From Clostridiales bacterium (lineage in GTDB: Bacteria; Bacillota; Clostridia; Christensenellales; Aristaeellaceae), in assembly GCA_029012285.1 (NCBI GenBank), contig JAQXLU010000124.1, positions 1 to 45,136 on the forward strand: a stretch of 45,136 nucleotides of DNA. The letters are read 5' to 3'. Position 1 is the first letter of the stretch. Each line of letters opens with the position of its first letter. Below the pieces are notes generated by a model, which was not told the DNA's origin, made no database searches, and worked only from the letters and a program-made list of their open reading frames with translations. Below are positions 7,484 through 15,182 of this stretch, one piece after another. A program made the position numbers and the translations under genes.

Positions 7484-9574
7484 TTACTCAAAGACCACGG
7501 TGGCCTTCAAGGGCGCTTGGCCCATCAGCTCCACGGAGCGCGCGTCGGGCTGGCTCAACCCGCAATACAGCTCGTAGACCTTGCCGTCAGCGATGCGCTC
7601 GCCCGCCTCGTTCACCACGGTGAAGGCGTTCTTGTCCAGCTTGACGGCGATCTGCTTTTCCTCGCCAGCCGCCAGGGCCACGCGGGCAAAACCGGCCAGG
7701 TGGGTGTTGACCACCTCGTAGGGGCTCTGGGTGTCGCGGACGTACACCTGCACGACGGTTTCGCCGTCCATTTTGCCCGTGTTGGCCACCGTCGTGGTGA
7801 CCCAGCCGTTCGCCGCGTCCACCGCGCAATCCTTCACCTCAAAGGTGGTGTAGCTCAGGCCGAAGCCGAAGGGATAGAGCGCCTTGCCGGTGAAGTAGCG
7901 GTAGGTGCGCTCCTTCATGCTGTAATCGGTGAAATCGGGCAGCTCCTCTACGCTGTGGTAGAAGGTCAGCGGCAGCTTGCCGGAGGGGCTGACCTCGCCA
8001 AAGAGAATCTCCGCGAGCGCGGTGCCGCCCGCCTGGCCCGGATACCAGGTCAGCAGCTGCGCGTCGCCCTGGGGGATGTTCAGCGCGGAGCCCACCGCCA
8101 CCACGGTCACCAGGGGCTTGCCGGTGGCAGAGAGGGTGTCCAGCATCTTCTGCTGGGACTCGGGCAGTTTCAGGTTCAGTTTGTCGCCGGAGGCGAAGGC
8201 GTTGCCGGTGTCGCCCTCCTCGCCCTCCAACGTTGCGTCCAGACCCACGCAGGCGATGACGACATCGGCGTTTTCGGCCACCAGCTTGCATTCGGCGGCG
8301 CGGTCGTCGGCCATGCCCAAGCCCTGCTGCCTGTCCTTGAACAGGTGCGCGCCCTCGGAGTAGAGCACACGGATACCATGCGCCTTAGCGTAGGCTCGGA
8401 TGCCCTCCAGGAAGGTCACATAGCGGCTGGAAGTGCCGTTGTAGTTACCCTCCAGGGCGGGGATGGAGTTGGCGTTGGGGCCGACCACAGCAATGGTTTT
8501 GACCTTGCAGGGATCAAGGGGTAGCACGCCGCTATTCCGGAGGAGCACCATCGACTTGCGGGCGGCGTCCAGGGCCAGGGCGTCGTGCTCGTCGGTGTCG
8601 CAGTCGGTGAAGGGGATGGCGTCGTACTCGCAGTCGTCGGCAAACAGGCCCAGCAGGATGCGGCTGGTGAACATGCGCTCGCAGCTGCGGGTGATGTCCT
8701 CCTCGGTCACCAGGCCCTCCTGGTAGGCCTGCATCATGTGCAGATAGGTGTTGCCGCAGTTCACGTCGCAACCCATCTTGAGGGCCAGGGCAGCGGATTC
8801 CGGGGCGGTGCTGGTCACGAAATGCCGGGTGTGGAAATCGCGGATGGCCCAGCAGTCGGAGGTCACATGGCCCTCGAAGGCCCACCTGTCGCGCAAGATG
8901 TCCACCAGCAGCGTCTTGGAGCCGCAGGCGGCCTCGCCGTTGACGCGGTTGTACGCGCCCATGACGCTCTCCACCTTGGCCTCCTTGACCGCCGCCTCAA
9001 AGGCGGGCAGATAGGTTTCCCACATGTCCTTGGGGCTGGCCACCGCGTCAAACTCGTGACGGATGGCCTCCGGGCCGGAATGCACCGCGAAGTGCTTGGC
9101 GCAGGCGGCGACCTTCAGGTACTTGCCCTCGCCCTGCAGCCCCTTGATGAAGCGCACGCCCAGGCGGCTGGTCAGGTAGGGATCCTCGCCGTAGGTTTCA
9201 TGGCCGCGGCCCCAGCGGGGATCGCGGAAGATGTTGATGTTGGGGCTCCACATGGACAGGCCCTTGTAAATGTCCCGATCCTCCTGGGCGGCCTGGCCGT
9301 TGTACTTGGCGCGGGCTTCCTGGCTGATGACCTTGGCGACCTCCTCATGGAAGTCCTCGTCAAAGATGGCTGCCAGACCGATGGCCTGGGGGAACACGGT
9401 GGCTGTACCTGCGCGGGCCACGCCGTGGAGCGCTTCGTTCCACCAGTTGTAGGCAGGGATGCCCAGTCGTTCAATGGCAGGGGAGTCAAACCGTAGCTGG
9501 GAGGCCTTTTCCTCCAGCGTCATTTGGGAGACCAGATCATGCGCCATCCGGCGGGCTTCGTCACGGTTCATCAT
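7484..9574 (-). CDS. Glycoside hydrolase family 3 protein (beta-xylosidase/beta-glucosidase type)
   Basis: A retaining glycosidase of about 696 residues without a signal peptide, so probably cytoplasmic and acting on imported oligosaccharides. The GH3 N-terminal barrel shows YNWWNEALHGVARAG, DPRWGRGHETYGEDPYL and KHFAVHSGPE. The nucleophile is the Asp of GHVTSDCWAI (residue 240). The C-terminal sandwich has GPNANSIPALEGNYNG and GLDATLEGEEGD, probably with the acid/base Glu, and a fibronectin type III-like domain ends the protein. The NWWNEALHG and GLDATLEGEEGD segments point to the xylosidase-like branch, but substrate cannot be fixed by reading. A GTG at 9598 opens the frame, but I chose the ATG at 9572-9574 because GGAAGGAG lies upstream of it; a second ATG follows directly. 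Confidence 0.92.
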   Translation of the reverse strand: MMNRDEARRMAHDLVSQMTLEEKASQLRFDSPAIERLGIPAYNWWNEALHGVARAGTATVFPQAIGLAAIFDEDFHEEVAKVISQEARAKYNGQAAQEDRDIYKGLSMWSPNINIFRDPRWGRGHETYGEDPYLTSRLGVRFIKGLQGEGKYLKVAACAKHFAVHSGPEAIRHEFDAVASPKDMWETYLPAFEAAVKEAKVESVMGAYNRVNGEAACGSKTLLVDILRDRWAFEGHVTSDCWAIRDFHTRHFVTSTAPESAALALKMGCDVNCGNTYLHMMQAYQEGLVTEEDITRSCERMFTSRILLGLFADDCEYDAIPFTDCDTDEHDALALDAARKSMVLLRNSGVLPLDPCKVKTIAVVGPNANSIPALEGNYNGTSSRYVTFLEGIRAYAKAHGIRVLYSEGAHLFKDRQQGLGMADDRAAECKLVAENADVVIACVGLDATLEGEEGDTGNAFASGDKLNLKLPESQQKMLDTLSATGKPLVTVVAVGSALNIPQGDAQLLTWYPGQAGGTALAEILFGEVSPSGKLPLTFYHSVEELPDFTDYSMKERTYRYFTGKALYPFGFGLSYTTFEVKDCAVDAANGWVTTTVANTGKMDGETVVQVYVRDTQSPYEVVNTHLAGFARVALAAGEEKQIAVKLDKNAFTVVNEAGERIADGKVYELYCGLSQPDARSVELMGQAPLKATVVFE

Positions 9575-9615
9575 ATGAAGATACGCTCCTTCCCACACAG
9601 GAATATTTCCTTCAT
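9571..9615 (-). CDS. possible 14-residue leader peptide coupled to GH3
   Basis: An ATG at 9613-9615 with AAGGGG upstream encodes MKEIFLCGKERIFI and stops at a TGA (9571-9573) that overlaps the GH3 start as ATGA. The good ribosome site and exact stop-start overlap suggest translational coupling. It is too short for coding statistics, so it may be chance. Confidence 0.35.
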   Translation of the reverse strand: MKEIFLCGKERIFI

Positions 9616-9693
9616 AGTTCCCCTTCGAGCCGGTAAACTCCTGCCGGGTTTTGCCCTATTATTTGCCGACTTTTCCTCATAATTTGACCAGTA

Positions 9694-9722
9694 TTGCAAA
9701 GTGCGGTGCTTTCTGCTATAAT
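9694..9722 (+). promoter_or_regulatory. promoter of the HAD-hprK-ROK unit
   Basis: TTGCAA (9694-9699), a 17-bp spacer and a consensus TATAAT (9717-9722), about 34 bp before the HAD start. A strong sigma-A match. Confidence 0.85.
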
Positions 9723-9755
9723 ATCGCTGATTGAGGACTGATCGGAGTGAAATAC

Positions 9756-10550
9756 ATGCCCGTTCGCGCCATTGCCTTTGACCTGGACGATACCCTCCTG
9801 CGCTCGGATCTGACCGTGTCCGACCACACGGTGGAGGTGCTTCACAACGCTGCCAGCCGGGGGATCATGATTTTCCCTGCCTCCGGGCGCACCCGGGACA
9901 GCATGTACCCTACCGTGGCGCGTATCGGCTGCGCGTCGGCGTTCATCAGCTGCAACGGCGCGGATGTGTGGACGAAGGATCGCCAGCTGCTGATGCAGGA
10001 GCTGCTGCCCGTCGATCTGGCCCACGAGGTCGCCCGTTTTGCGCAGGAGCGCGGCGTGTACTGCCAGACCTATTCGCCCGATCGGTTCTTTTACAGCATT
10101 GATAACGATTATGCCGTGTCCTACGCCCAATCCTCCTCCCTGGAAGGGGAGTTTGTGGGCGATCTGACCGCGTTCATCCGCAAGCCGGTGACCAAGCTGC
10201 TGATGATGGACGAGCCGGAACGCATCGCGGCGCTGCTGGAGGAGGCACGAGCCCTCTTTGCCGGGCGCGCCTCGCTGACCTGTTCCAAGCCCTATTTCTT
10301 GGAGTGCAACCCGCTGCGGGCCACCAAGGGCAACGCGCTGCGGTGGTGCGCGGCGCATTTCGGCTTTGGGATGCATGAGCTCGTCGCCTTCGGGGACAGC
10401 CTCAACGACGTGTCCATGCTGGAGGCCGCCGGGACGGGCGTGGTCATGGCCAATGCACGGGCGGATGTGAAGGCCATGGGCTTTGCCGTGTGCGGCAGTA
10501 ACGAGGAAGATGGCGTGGCCCGCTATATCGAAGAAATGATCCTGCAATAA
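9756..10550 (+). CDS. HAD-family hydrolase, Cof type
   Basis: 264-residue haloacid-dehalogenase-like phosphatase of the Cof/YwpJ class. Motif I is DLDDTLLRSD near the N-terminus, motif II is in FPASGRTRDS, and motifs III-IV are K in ATKGNALRW and GDSLNDVSML. A large C2-type cap lies between. Such enzymes remove phosphate from sugar phosphates or cofactors; the substrate is not predictable here. An upstream GTG (9747) is in frame, but the ATG at 9756 has CGGAG at 8-bp spacing and is preferred. It is the first gene after a consensus promoter and 18 bp ahead of hprK. Confidence 0.9.
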   Translation: MPVRAIAFDLDDTLLRSDLTVSDHTVEVLHNAASRGIMIFPASGRTRDSMYPTVARIGCASAFISCNGADVWTKDRQLLMQELLPVDLAHEVARFAQERGVYCQTYSPDRFFYSIDNDYAVSYAQSSSLEGEFVGDLTAFIRKPVTKLLMMDEPERIAALLEEARALFAGRASLTCSKPYFLECNPLRATKGNALRWCAAHFGFGMHELVAFGDSLNDVSMLEAAGTGVVMANARADVKAMGFAVCGSNEEDGVARYIEEMILQ

Positions 10551-10568
10551 GCATCATTGGAGGCTACT

Positions 10569-11504
10569 ATGATCCAGGCAGCAGATTTCCAACGCGCGTT
10601 GCAACTGACGCTTCTCTCCCCCTCCACCAAGAAGGAGTGGGACATCCGCACTGCGGATCTGAACCGCCCCGGCATGCAGTTCTGCGGGTTTTACGAGTAT
10701 TTCGCCTTCGAGCGCCCGCAGGTGATCGGCAAGGTGGAAATGACCTACCTGGAGGAGCAGCCCCCGGCTAAGCGCCGCGCGATGCTGGAGGAGTACTTCT
10801 CCTTCGACATCCCCTGTGTGATCATCTGCCGTGGCATGCGCGCTCCGGAGGAGCTGCTGATGGTCGCCGCTGCCCATGACGTGGCCGTGTATCAGACCGA
10901 TATGCTGACCACGAAGTTCACCTTCAACGCCATCACCTACCTGAACCGCTGCCTGGCGCCCCGGGTGACCCGGCATGGCGTGCTGGTGTCGGTGGACGGC
11001 ATCGGCGTGCTGCTGACGGGTGAGAGCGGCGTGGGCAAATCCGAGGCGGCGCTGGAGCTGGTGCGCCGTGGTCACCAGCTGGTGGCGGACGACGTGGTGG
11101 ACATCTGCAAGGTAGCAGACAACCGCCTGGTGGGCGAGTGCCCCGAAATGGTGCGCCACTTCATGGAAATTCGCGGCATCGGCATCATTGACATCCGCAC
11201 GATGTACGGCGTGTCCGCCGTGGCCCAGAGCCGTTCCATCGACCTTGTGATGAACATGGAGCAGTGGGTGGCGGGCAAGGCCTATGACCGGCTGGGCCTC
11301 CACGAGGAATACACCACCATCCTGGGGGTGCAGGTGCCCAGCCAGACCCTGCCCGTCCGCCCGGGGCGGAACATCGCCATCATTATCGAGGTGGCGGCCC
11401 GTAACCTGAGCCTGAAGCGGCTGGGCTTCTCCGCCGCCAAGGAGCTGGACAAGCGTATGCAGGAAATGATCCGCAAGCGCGCCGGTGAGGATGCGGAGGA
11501 TTAA
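10569..11504 (+). CDS. hprK: HPr kinase/phosphorylase
   Basis: Bifunctional enzyme that phosphorylates and dephosphorylates Ser46 of HPr, the switch for carbon catabolite control in Firmicutes. The 311 residues show an N-terminal regulatory domain and a C-terminal catalytic domain with H136 (TRHGVLV), the P-loop GESGVGKS (151-158) and the family signature MEIRGIGIIDIRTMYG (199-214). TTGGAGG five bases before the ATG fixes the start. It sits between a sugar-phosphatase-type HAD gene and a sugar kinase, a coherent carbon-metabolism unit. Confidence 0.96.
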   Translation: MIQAADFQRALQLTLLSPSTKKEWDIRTADLNRPGMQFCGFYEYFAFERPQVIGKVEMTYLEEQPPAKRRAMLEEYFSFDIPCVIICRGMRAPEELLMVAAAHDVAVYQTDMLTTKFTFNAITYLNRCLAPRVTRHGVLVSVDGIGVLLTGESGVGKSEAALELVRRGHQLVADDVVDICKVADNRLVGECPEMVRHFMEIRGIGIIDIRTMYGVSAVAQSRSIDLVMNMEQWVAGKAYDRLGLHEEYTTILGVQVPSQTLPVRPGRNIAIIIEVAARNLSLKRLGFSAAKELDKRMQEMIRKRAGEDAED

Positions 11505-11512
11505 CCTTATCC

Positions 11513-11536
11513 ATGGCAGGAAAACCCACCTGCCAT
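11513..11536 (+). other. hairpin between hprK and ROK kinase
   Basis: ATGGCAGG (11513-11520) pairs perfectly with CCTGCCAT (11529-11536) around an 8-nt loop just after the hprK stop. No U-run follows, so it is more likely an mRNA stability or processing element than a full terminator. Confidence 0.45.
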
Positions 11537-11589
11537 CGCGAATGGAACATCAGGTCAATTATCTTCCTATATTCAAAGGAGGCATTCAT

Positions 11590-12534
11590 ATGGTGTATGT
11601 TGGTTTTGATGTGGGCGGCACCGGCGTGCAGGTCGGCGTGGTGAACGAGAAGGGCGAGATCCTGTGCAAGGGTAATATGGTCACCCGGACGGACATCCCC
11701 GTGGCGGATCAGATCCAGGCCATGGCGCAATGCGCTCTGGATACCATCGAGCGCGCCGGCTTCAGCCTGGATGAGGTCAAGAGCCTGGGCGCCGGCATCC
11801 CCGGCGTGGTGGATCCCCGCACGGGTCACATCGCCTTCTGCCCCAACCTGGGCTGGCACGACGTGGACTTTGCCGGTGAAATGCGCAAGCACATCGACAA
11901 GCCCGTGTTCATGGACAATGACGCGACCGTCGCGGCGCTGGCGGAAAACGTGGCCGGTGTGAGCGCTGGGGCGCATTCCAGCGTGTTCCTGACCCTGGGC
12001 ACTGGCGTGGGCGGCGGCATCGTGCTGGGCGGCAAGGTGTGGAGCGGCTTCCATGGTGTGGGCAGCGAAATCGGACATATGGTGATCGAGCTGGACGGCA
12101 AGACGTGCAACTGTGGCAACCGCGGCTGCCTGGAGCGCTACTGCTCCGCCACGGCCATTATCCTGGCTGCCCGCGAGATGGTCGACAAATACCCGACCAG
12201 CAGCATCCTTGAAAAGGCCGAGGGCGACCCGATGAAGATCAACGCCAAGATGGTCTTTGACGCCGCCAAGGAGGGTGACCAGCTGGGCTTGCTGCTCTTC
12301 CACGACTTCGTGAAGGCGCTGGCGCACGGTATCGTCAGCATCATCCATTTCCTCGACCCCGAGGTGATCGCCCTGGGCGGCGGCGTCTCCCGCGCGGGTG
12401 ATTTCCTGCTCAACGCCCTGCGTGAGAAGGTTGCGCAGCTGGTCATGTACAAGACTTTGCCCTATGCCCGCATCGAGCTGGCGAAGCTGGGCCCGGACGC
12501 GGGCATCATCGGCGCAGCCATGCTGGGGCTGTAA
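11590..12534 (+). CDS. ROK-family sugar kinase (glucokinase-like)
   Basis: 315 residues. The N-terminal phosphate-binding loop is DVGGTGVQVGVV; the catalytic-site segment is FMDNDATVAAL (D109-D111). The ROK zinc site comprises H163 (SEIGHMVIE) and the cysteines of CNCGNRGCLE (173, 175, 180). Family members phosphorylate glucose, N-acetylmannosamine or similar sugars with ATP; position behind hprK favours a glucokinase role but does not prove it. The upstream frame runs back into hprK, but AAAGGAGG (11576-11583) places the start at the ATG 11590-11592. Confidence 0.88.
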   Translation: MVYVGFDVGGTGVQVGVVNEKGEILCKGNMVTRTDIPVADQIQAMAQCALDTIERAGFSLDEVKSLGAGIPGVVDPRTGHIAFCPNLGWHDVDFAGEMRKHIDKPVFMDNDATVAALAENVAGVSAGAHSSVFLTLGTGVGGGIVLGGKVWSGFHGVGSEIGHMVIELDGKTCNCGNRGCLERYCSATAIILAAREMVDKYPTSSILEKAEGDPMKINAKMVFDAAKEGDQLGLLLFHDFVKALAHGIVSIIHFLDPEVIALGGGVSRAGDFLLNALREKVAQLVMYKTLPYARIELAKLGPDAGIIGAAMLGL

Positions 12535-12542
12535 ACCGGCAC

Positions 12543-12587
12543 GAAAAAACTGGTGTGGACGCTCCCACTGCGGGAAGTCCACACCAG
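12543..12587. terminator. bidirectional terminator between ROK gene and yajC
   Basis: CTGGTGTGGAC (12550-12560) pairs perfectly with GTCCACACCAG (12577-12587), 11 bp, and the loop itself can pair (CCC with GGG). The A-run at 12544-12549 gives a strong U-tract for yajC on the minus strand; the plus side has only a weak T-rich tail. Confidence 0.8.
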
Positions 12588-12599
12588 CTTCATTTCTCC

Positions 12600-12989
12600 T
12601 TAGTTCAGGGACTGGGACTCGTTCTCGATGGTCACGTCCTCCACGGAGCGGATGGCCCAGCGGGCAACGACCATGCTCAGGTTGTCACGGCCCACGGACA
12701 GGGTGATGGTGTCATCCTTGATGTCCATGATGGTGCCGTAGATGCCGCCGATGGTGCAAATGCGGTCGCCGCGCTTGAGCGCGTCCAGCATGGCCTTTTC
12801 CTTCTTGCGGCGCTTGCGCTCGGGACGGATCATGATGAAGTACATCAGCACGACCATCAGTAGGATGGGGGACATCTGCATCAGGATGTACATGATGTTC
12901 TGGCCCATGGTCATGGACGCGGCTTCCTCCACGGGTGCTTCCTCAGCCACGGCGGTGGCAATGCCCAGCAGCTTGTAGAACAGTTCCAT
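12600..12989 (-). CDS. yajC: Preprotein translocase subunit YajC
   Basis: 129-residue membrane protein that associates with the SecDF complex. One transmembrane segment (about 34-55) is followed by the diagnostic basic stretch MIRPERKRRKKEKAMLDAL and the conserved GDRICTIGGIYGTI fold. The N-terminus before the membrane segment (about 30 residues, Ala/Glu-rich) is longer than in minimal YajC proteins. The start ATG (12987-12989) has GAAAGGAG upstream. It is monocistronic, with its own promoter and terminator. The secDF genes and tgt-queA neighbours often found beside yajC are not in this window. Confidence 0.92.
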   Translation of the reverse strand: MELFYKLLGIATAVAEEAPVEEAASMTMGQNIMYILMQMSPILLMVVLMYFIMIRPERKRRKKEKAMLDALKRGDRICTIGGIYGTIMDIKDDTITLSVGRDNLSMVVARWAIRSVEDVTIENESQSLN

Positions 12990-13038
12990 AATGGGGATTC
13001 TCCTTTCAAACGGGTGAAATGATACAGCAACAGCAAAA

Positions 13039-13067
13039 AGTATATCATAGTTTTCCGCTTCTCACAA
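13039..13067 (-). promoter_or_regulatory. yajC promoter
   Basis: On the minus strand, TTGTGA (13062-13067), a 17-bp spacer and TATACT (13039-13044), 50 bp before the yajC start. Confidence 0.75.
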
Positions 13068-13252
13068 GGGGGAAAATCCGTCTGACACCCGTCCCTGGAA
13101 AAAAGAATGAAAAAAGTTGAAGAAATCTTCCGGAGGATGAAAGATTTCCGCGCCCTGGTTCGTCATGATAGGTGAAGGCGTTTTCCGCCTGTCATTTCGG
13201 GCGGCAAAATGCATGTTTGGTGCGCCGGTATGTATCTTTTACACCCGGGGAC

Positions 13253-13281
13253 TTGCAAAACAGCGCCTTTTGGAGTACAAT
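13253..13281 (+). promoter_or_regulatory. promoter of the secreted 590-residue protein
   Basis: TTGCAA (13253-13258), 17 bp, TACAAT (13276-13281); then AAGGAGG (13303-13309) before the ATG. Confidence 0.8.
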
Positions 13282-13316
13282 CATACCAACCAAATACTTG
13301 ACAAGGAGGAATCCAA

Positions 13317-15089
13317 ATGAAGAAACTGCTCTCTTTGCTTCTGGCCCTGACCATGCTGCTGCCGCTGCTGGCATTTGCGGAGGGCGACCCCACCGTCGGC
13401 GTGATCGGCGGCGCGGATGGCCCGACGAGCATCTTCGTGGGCGGCCCCAAGCTCCCCAGCGTGCTGACGAGTGAAGCCGTCGCATCTGGCCGCCAGGTGA
13501 TCAGCAATGTGAAGGTGACCGAACTCTCCGGACTTGGCATCGAAGGCGAGGATGTTGAGAAGATCGTTGCCGATATCCTGGACGCGCTGACCCTGCAGGT
13601 GACCCAGCAGGGTGACGAAGGCAGCCTCAACGTGCTGCTGGGCGACAAGAACGTCCTGACCCTGGGCGCGGCTCTGAGCGGCCAGGATCTCTACCTCAGC
13701 TCCCAGCTGCTGGGCGGCACCATCGTGGTGAACATGGAGGAGATCGAGCCCCTGATCACCCGACTGCTGCAAACGCTGGTGAACATGGGCGCGATGACCG
13801 CTGAGGACGCGCAGGAAATGATTGACCAGATTGGCATGGTGCAGCAGACCCTCGCCACGGCGATGGAGCAGCCCGCTCAGATGATGAACCTGATGGCGGA
13901 GCTGGAGAACATCGACTTCACTGCTTTGGAGCCGATCTCCGTTCTGATCGAAAGCAAGCTGACCGTGCTGGAAACCCCGACCGTGCCGCGCATGTGCGAC
14001 CCGGCTGCCATGGCGATGCAGGCCAGGTTCACCAATGAGGACATGGTGCAGGGATCCATGACGCTGTGCCAGTTCCTGCTGGATAATCCTGTGCTGATGA
14101 ATCTGTTCGGCCAGCTGCTGGGCGTTCCCACCCAGGCGCAGATGGATGAGACATGGGCGCTCTACGGGGAAACCCTGGTGGCCAGCGGTATGACCGAGGA
14201 AGACTTCCGCGCCCAGGTGCAGACCATTGATGCCGTCCTGGCCGAGGCGATGGAGCAGCTCAAGACCAAGAAGATCATCGACGGCGAATACGTTCTCACG
14301 GTTTGCATGGACGAAGCTGGCATGCCCGTCTATATCGCAGCTGAGGTGCCTTATGTTGTGACCGAGGAGGTTCCCGCGCAGACCGATGAGGTCGGCCTTG
14401 TGAACGAGGTCGAAACCGTGGTGAATATCGCTGTGACCTACACCCGTCAGACCCTGGCCGACGGCGTGCAGCACACCTGCAACATCACCGTGGACGGCGA
14501 CACCCTGAGCTTTGCCCTGCTGGCGAAGGAAGACAGCTTCATCCTGACCATGGACGAAATCGCCCAGGACGGCACGGTGGAGAAGCTGATGGACCTGACC
14601 GTCCAGGTGAAGCCCGCTGCAGCCGAGAACGCCCCCGATGCCCTGACCGCTGAAATGAACCTCTACGATGGCGACGAAATCGCCATGATGAAGCTGGTGC
14701 TGGATGCCGAGTGCATCTTCACCGATGTCCGCACCTACCTGGCTGGCAAGCTGACCATCACCCAGCCTGGCGCTACGGATTACATCACCCTGGCCGTGAA
14801 TAGCGATTATGCCATCACCGGCGTGGACTTCGTCGGCAAGACCAGCGTCACGCTGGATGTTGACCTGGAGGGCGAAAAGGCGCACATGGTCCTGGTGGAA
14901 GACAGCTTCACCGCCGACCCGGTTGACTCCATCATGGCCGGTCAGGTGACCCGTCCCGCTGAGCTGGACGACGAGGCCTTCAGCCAGTGGTTCGTCAACG
15001 TGATGCTGGGCCTGAACACCTGGCAGGCGGAGGCGCTCAACGCGCTGCCCGACAGCGTGAAGGTGCTGCTCATGCCTGCGGCTGAGTAA
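13317..15089 (+). CDS. Large secreted protein of unknown function with an OadB-like N-terminal motif
   Basis: 590 residues with a clear signal peptide (MKKLLSLLLALTMLLPLLAF, cleavage near residue 21) and no later membrane span or lipobox. Directly after the signal comes VGVIGGADGPTSIFVGG (27-43) and then KLPSVL. This resembles the IGIIGGADGPT(S/A)IF...KLAP segment conserved in beta subunits of Na+-translocating decarboxylases (OadB/GcdB/MmdB), although the rest of the protein is not a multi-span membrane protein. The remainder is acidic, Leu/Thr/Val-rich and likely beta-rich, with few cysteines. It is monocistronic, with a strong promoter, strong ribosome site and good terminator, so it is probably well expressed. 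I do not recognise the family and assign no function. Confidence 0.85.
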   Translation: MKKLLSLLLALTMLLPLLAFAEGDPTVGVIGGADGPTSIFVGGPKLPSVLTSEAVASGRQVISNVKVTELSGLGIEGEDVEKIVADILDALTLQVTQQGDEGSLNVLLGDKNVLTLGAALSGQDLYLSSQLLGGTIVVNMEEIEPLITRLLQTLVNMGAMTAEDAQEMIDQIGMVQQTLATAMEQPAQMMNLMAELENIDFTALEPISVLIESKLTVLETPTVPRMCDPAAMAMQARFTNEDMVQGSMTLCQFLLDNPVLMNLFGQLLGVPTQAQMDETWALYGETLVASGMTEEDFRAQVQTIDAVLAEAMEQLKTKKIIDGEYVLTVCMDEAGMPVYIAAEVPYVVTEEVPAQTDEVGLVNEVETVVNIAVTYTRQTLADGVQHTCNITVDGDTLSFALLAKEDSFILTMDEIAQDGTVEKLMDLTVQVKPAAAENAPDALTAEMNLYDGDEIAMMKLVLDAECIFTDVRTYLAGKLTITQPGATDYITLAVNSDYAITGVDFVGKTSVTLDVDLEGEKAHMVLVEDSFTADPVDSIMAGQVTRPAELDDEAFSQWFVNVMLGLNTWQAEALNALPDSVKVLLMPAAE

Positions 15090-15103
15090 ACATCACCCAT
15101 CCG

Positions 15104-15130
15104 GGGAGGGATTCGTCCCTCCCTTTTTTT
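15104..15130 (+). terminator. terminator of the secreted-protein gene
   Basis: GGGAGGGA (15104-15111), UUCG-type loop TTCG, TCCCTCCC (15116-15123), then seven T (15124-15130). Confidence 0.92.
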
Positions 15131-15182
15131 CGTGCTTGGAGGAGGCAAGACGCGCATACACTCCTGAACGGGAGGTGCGCGT

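Larger units (their letters stand above)
12990..13316. other. 327-bp divergent intergenic region (yajC / secreted protein)
   Basis: It holds, in order, the yajC promoter (13039-13067, minus), a perfect 8-bp inverted repeat GAAATCTT/AAGATTTC (13122-13129 and 13141-13148), a stem-loop of 12 pairs with one bulged base (13178-13189 with 13200-13212) and the promoter of the secreted-protein gene (13253-13281). The two inverted repeats are unexplained. I see no small ORF with a ribosome site. Confidence 0.7.

Noticed and set aside
11485-11589. N-terminal extension of the ROK kinase from 11485
   Set aside because: It overlaps the end of hprK and an intercistronic hairpin; the AAAGGAGG site fixes the start at 11590 and gives a normal ROK N-terminus.
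13281-14885. 534-codon minus-strand frame opposite the secreted protein
   Set aside because: The plus-strand gene has promoter, ribosome site, signal peptide and terminator; the minus frame has none.
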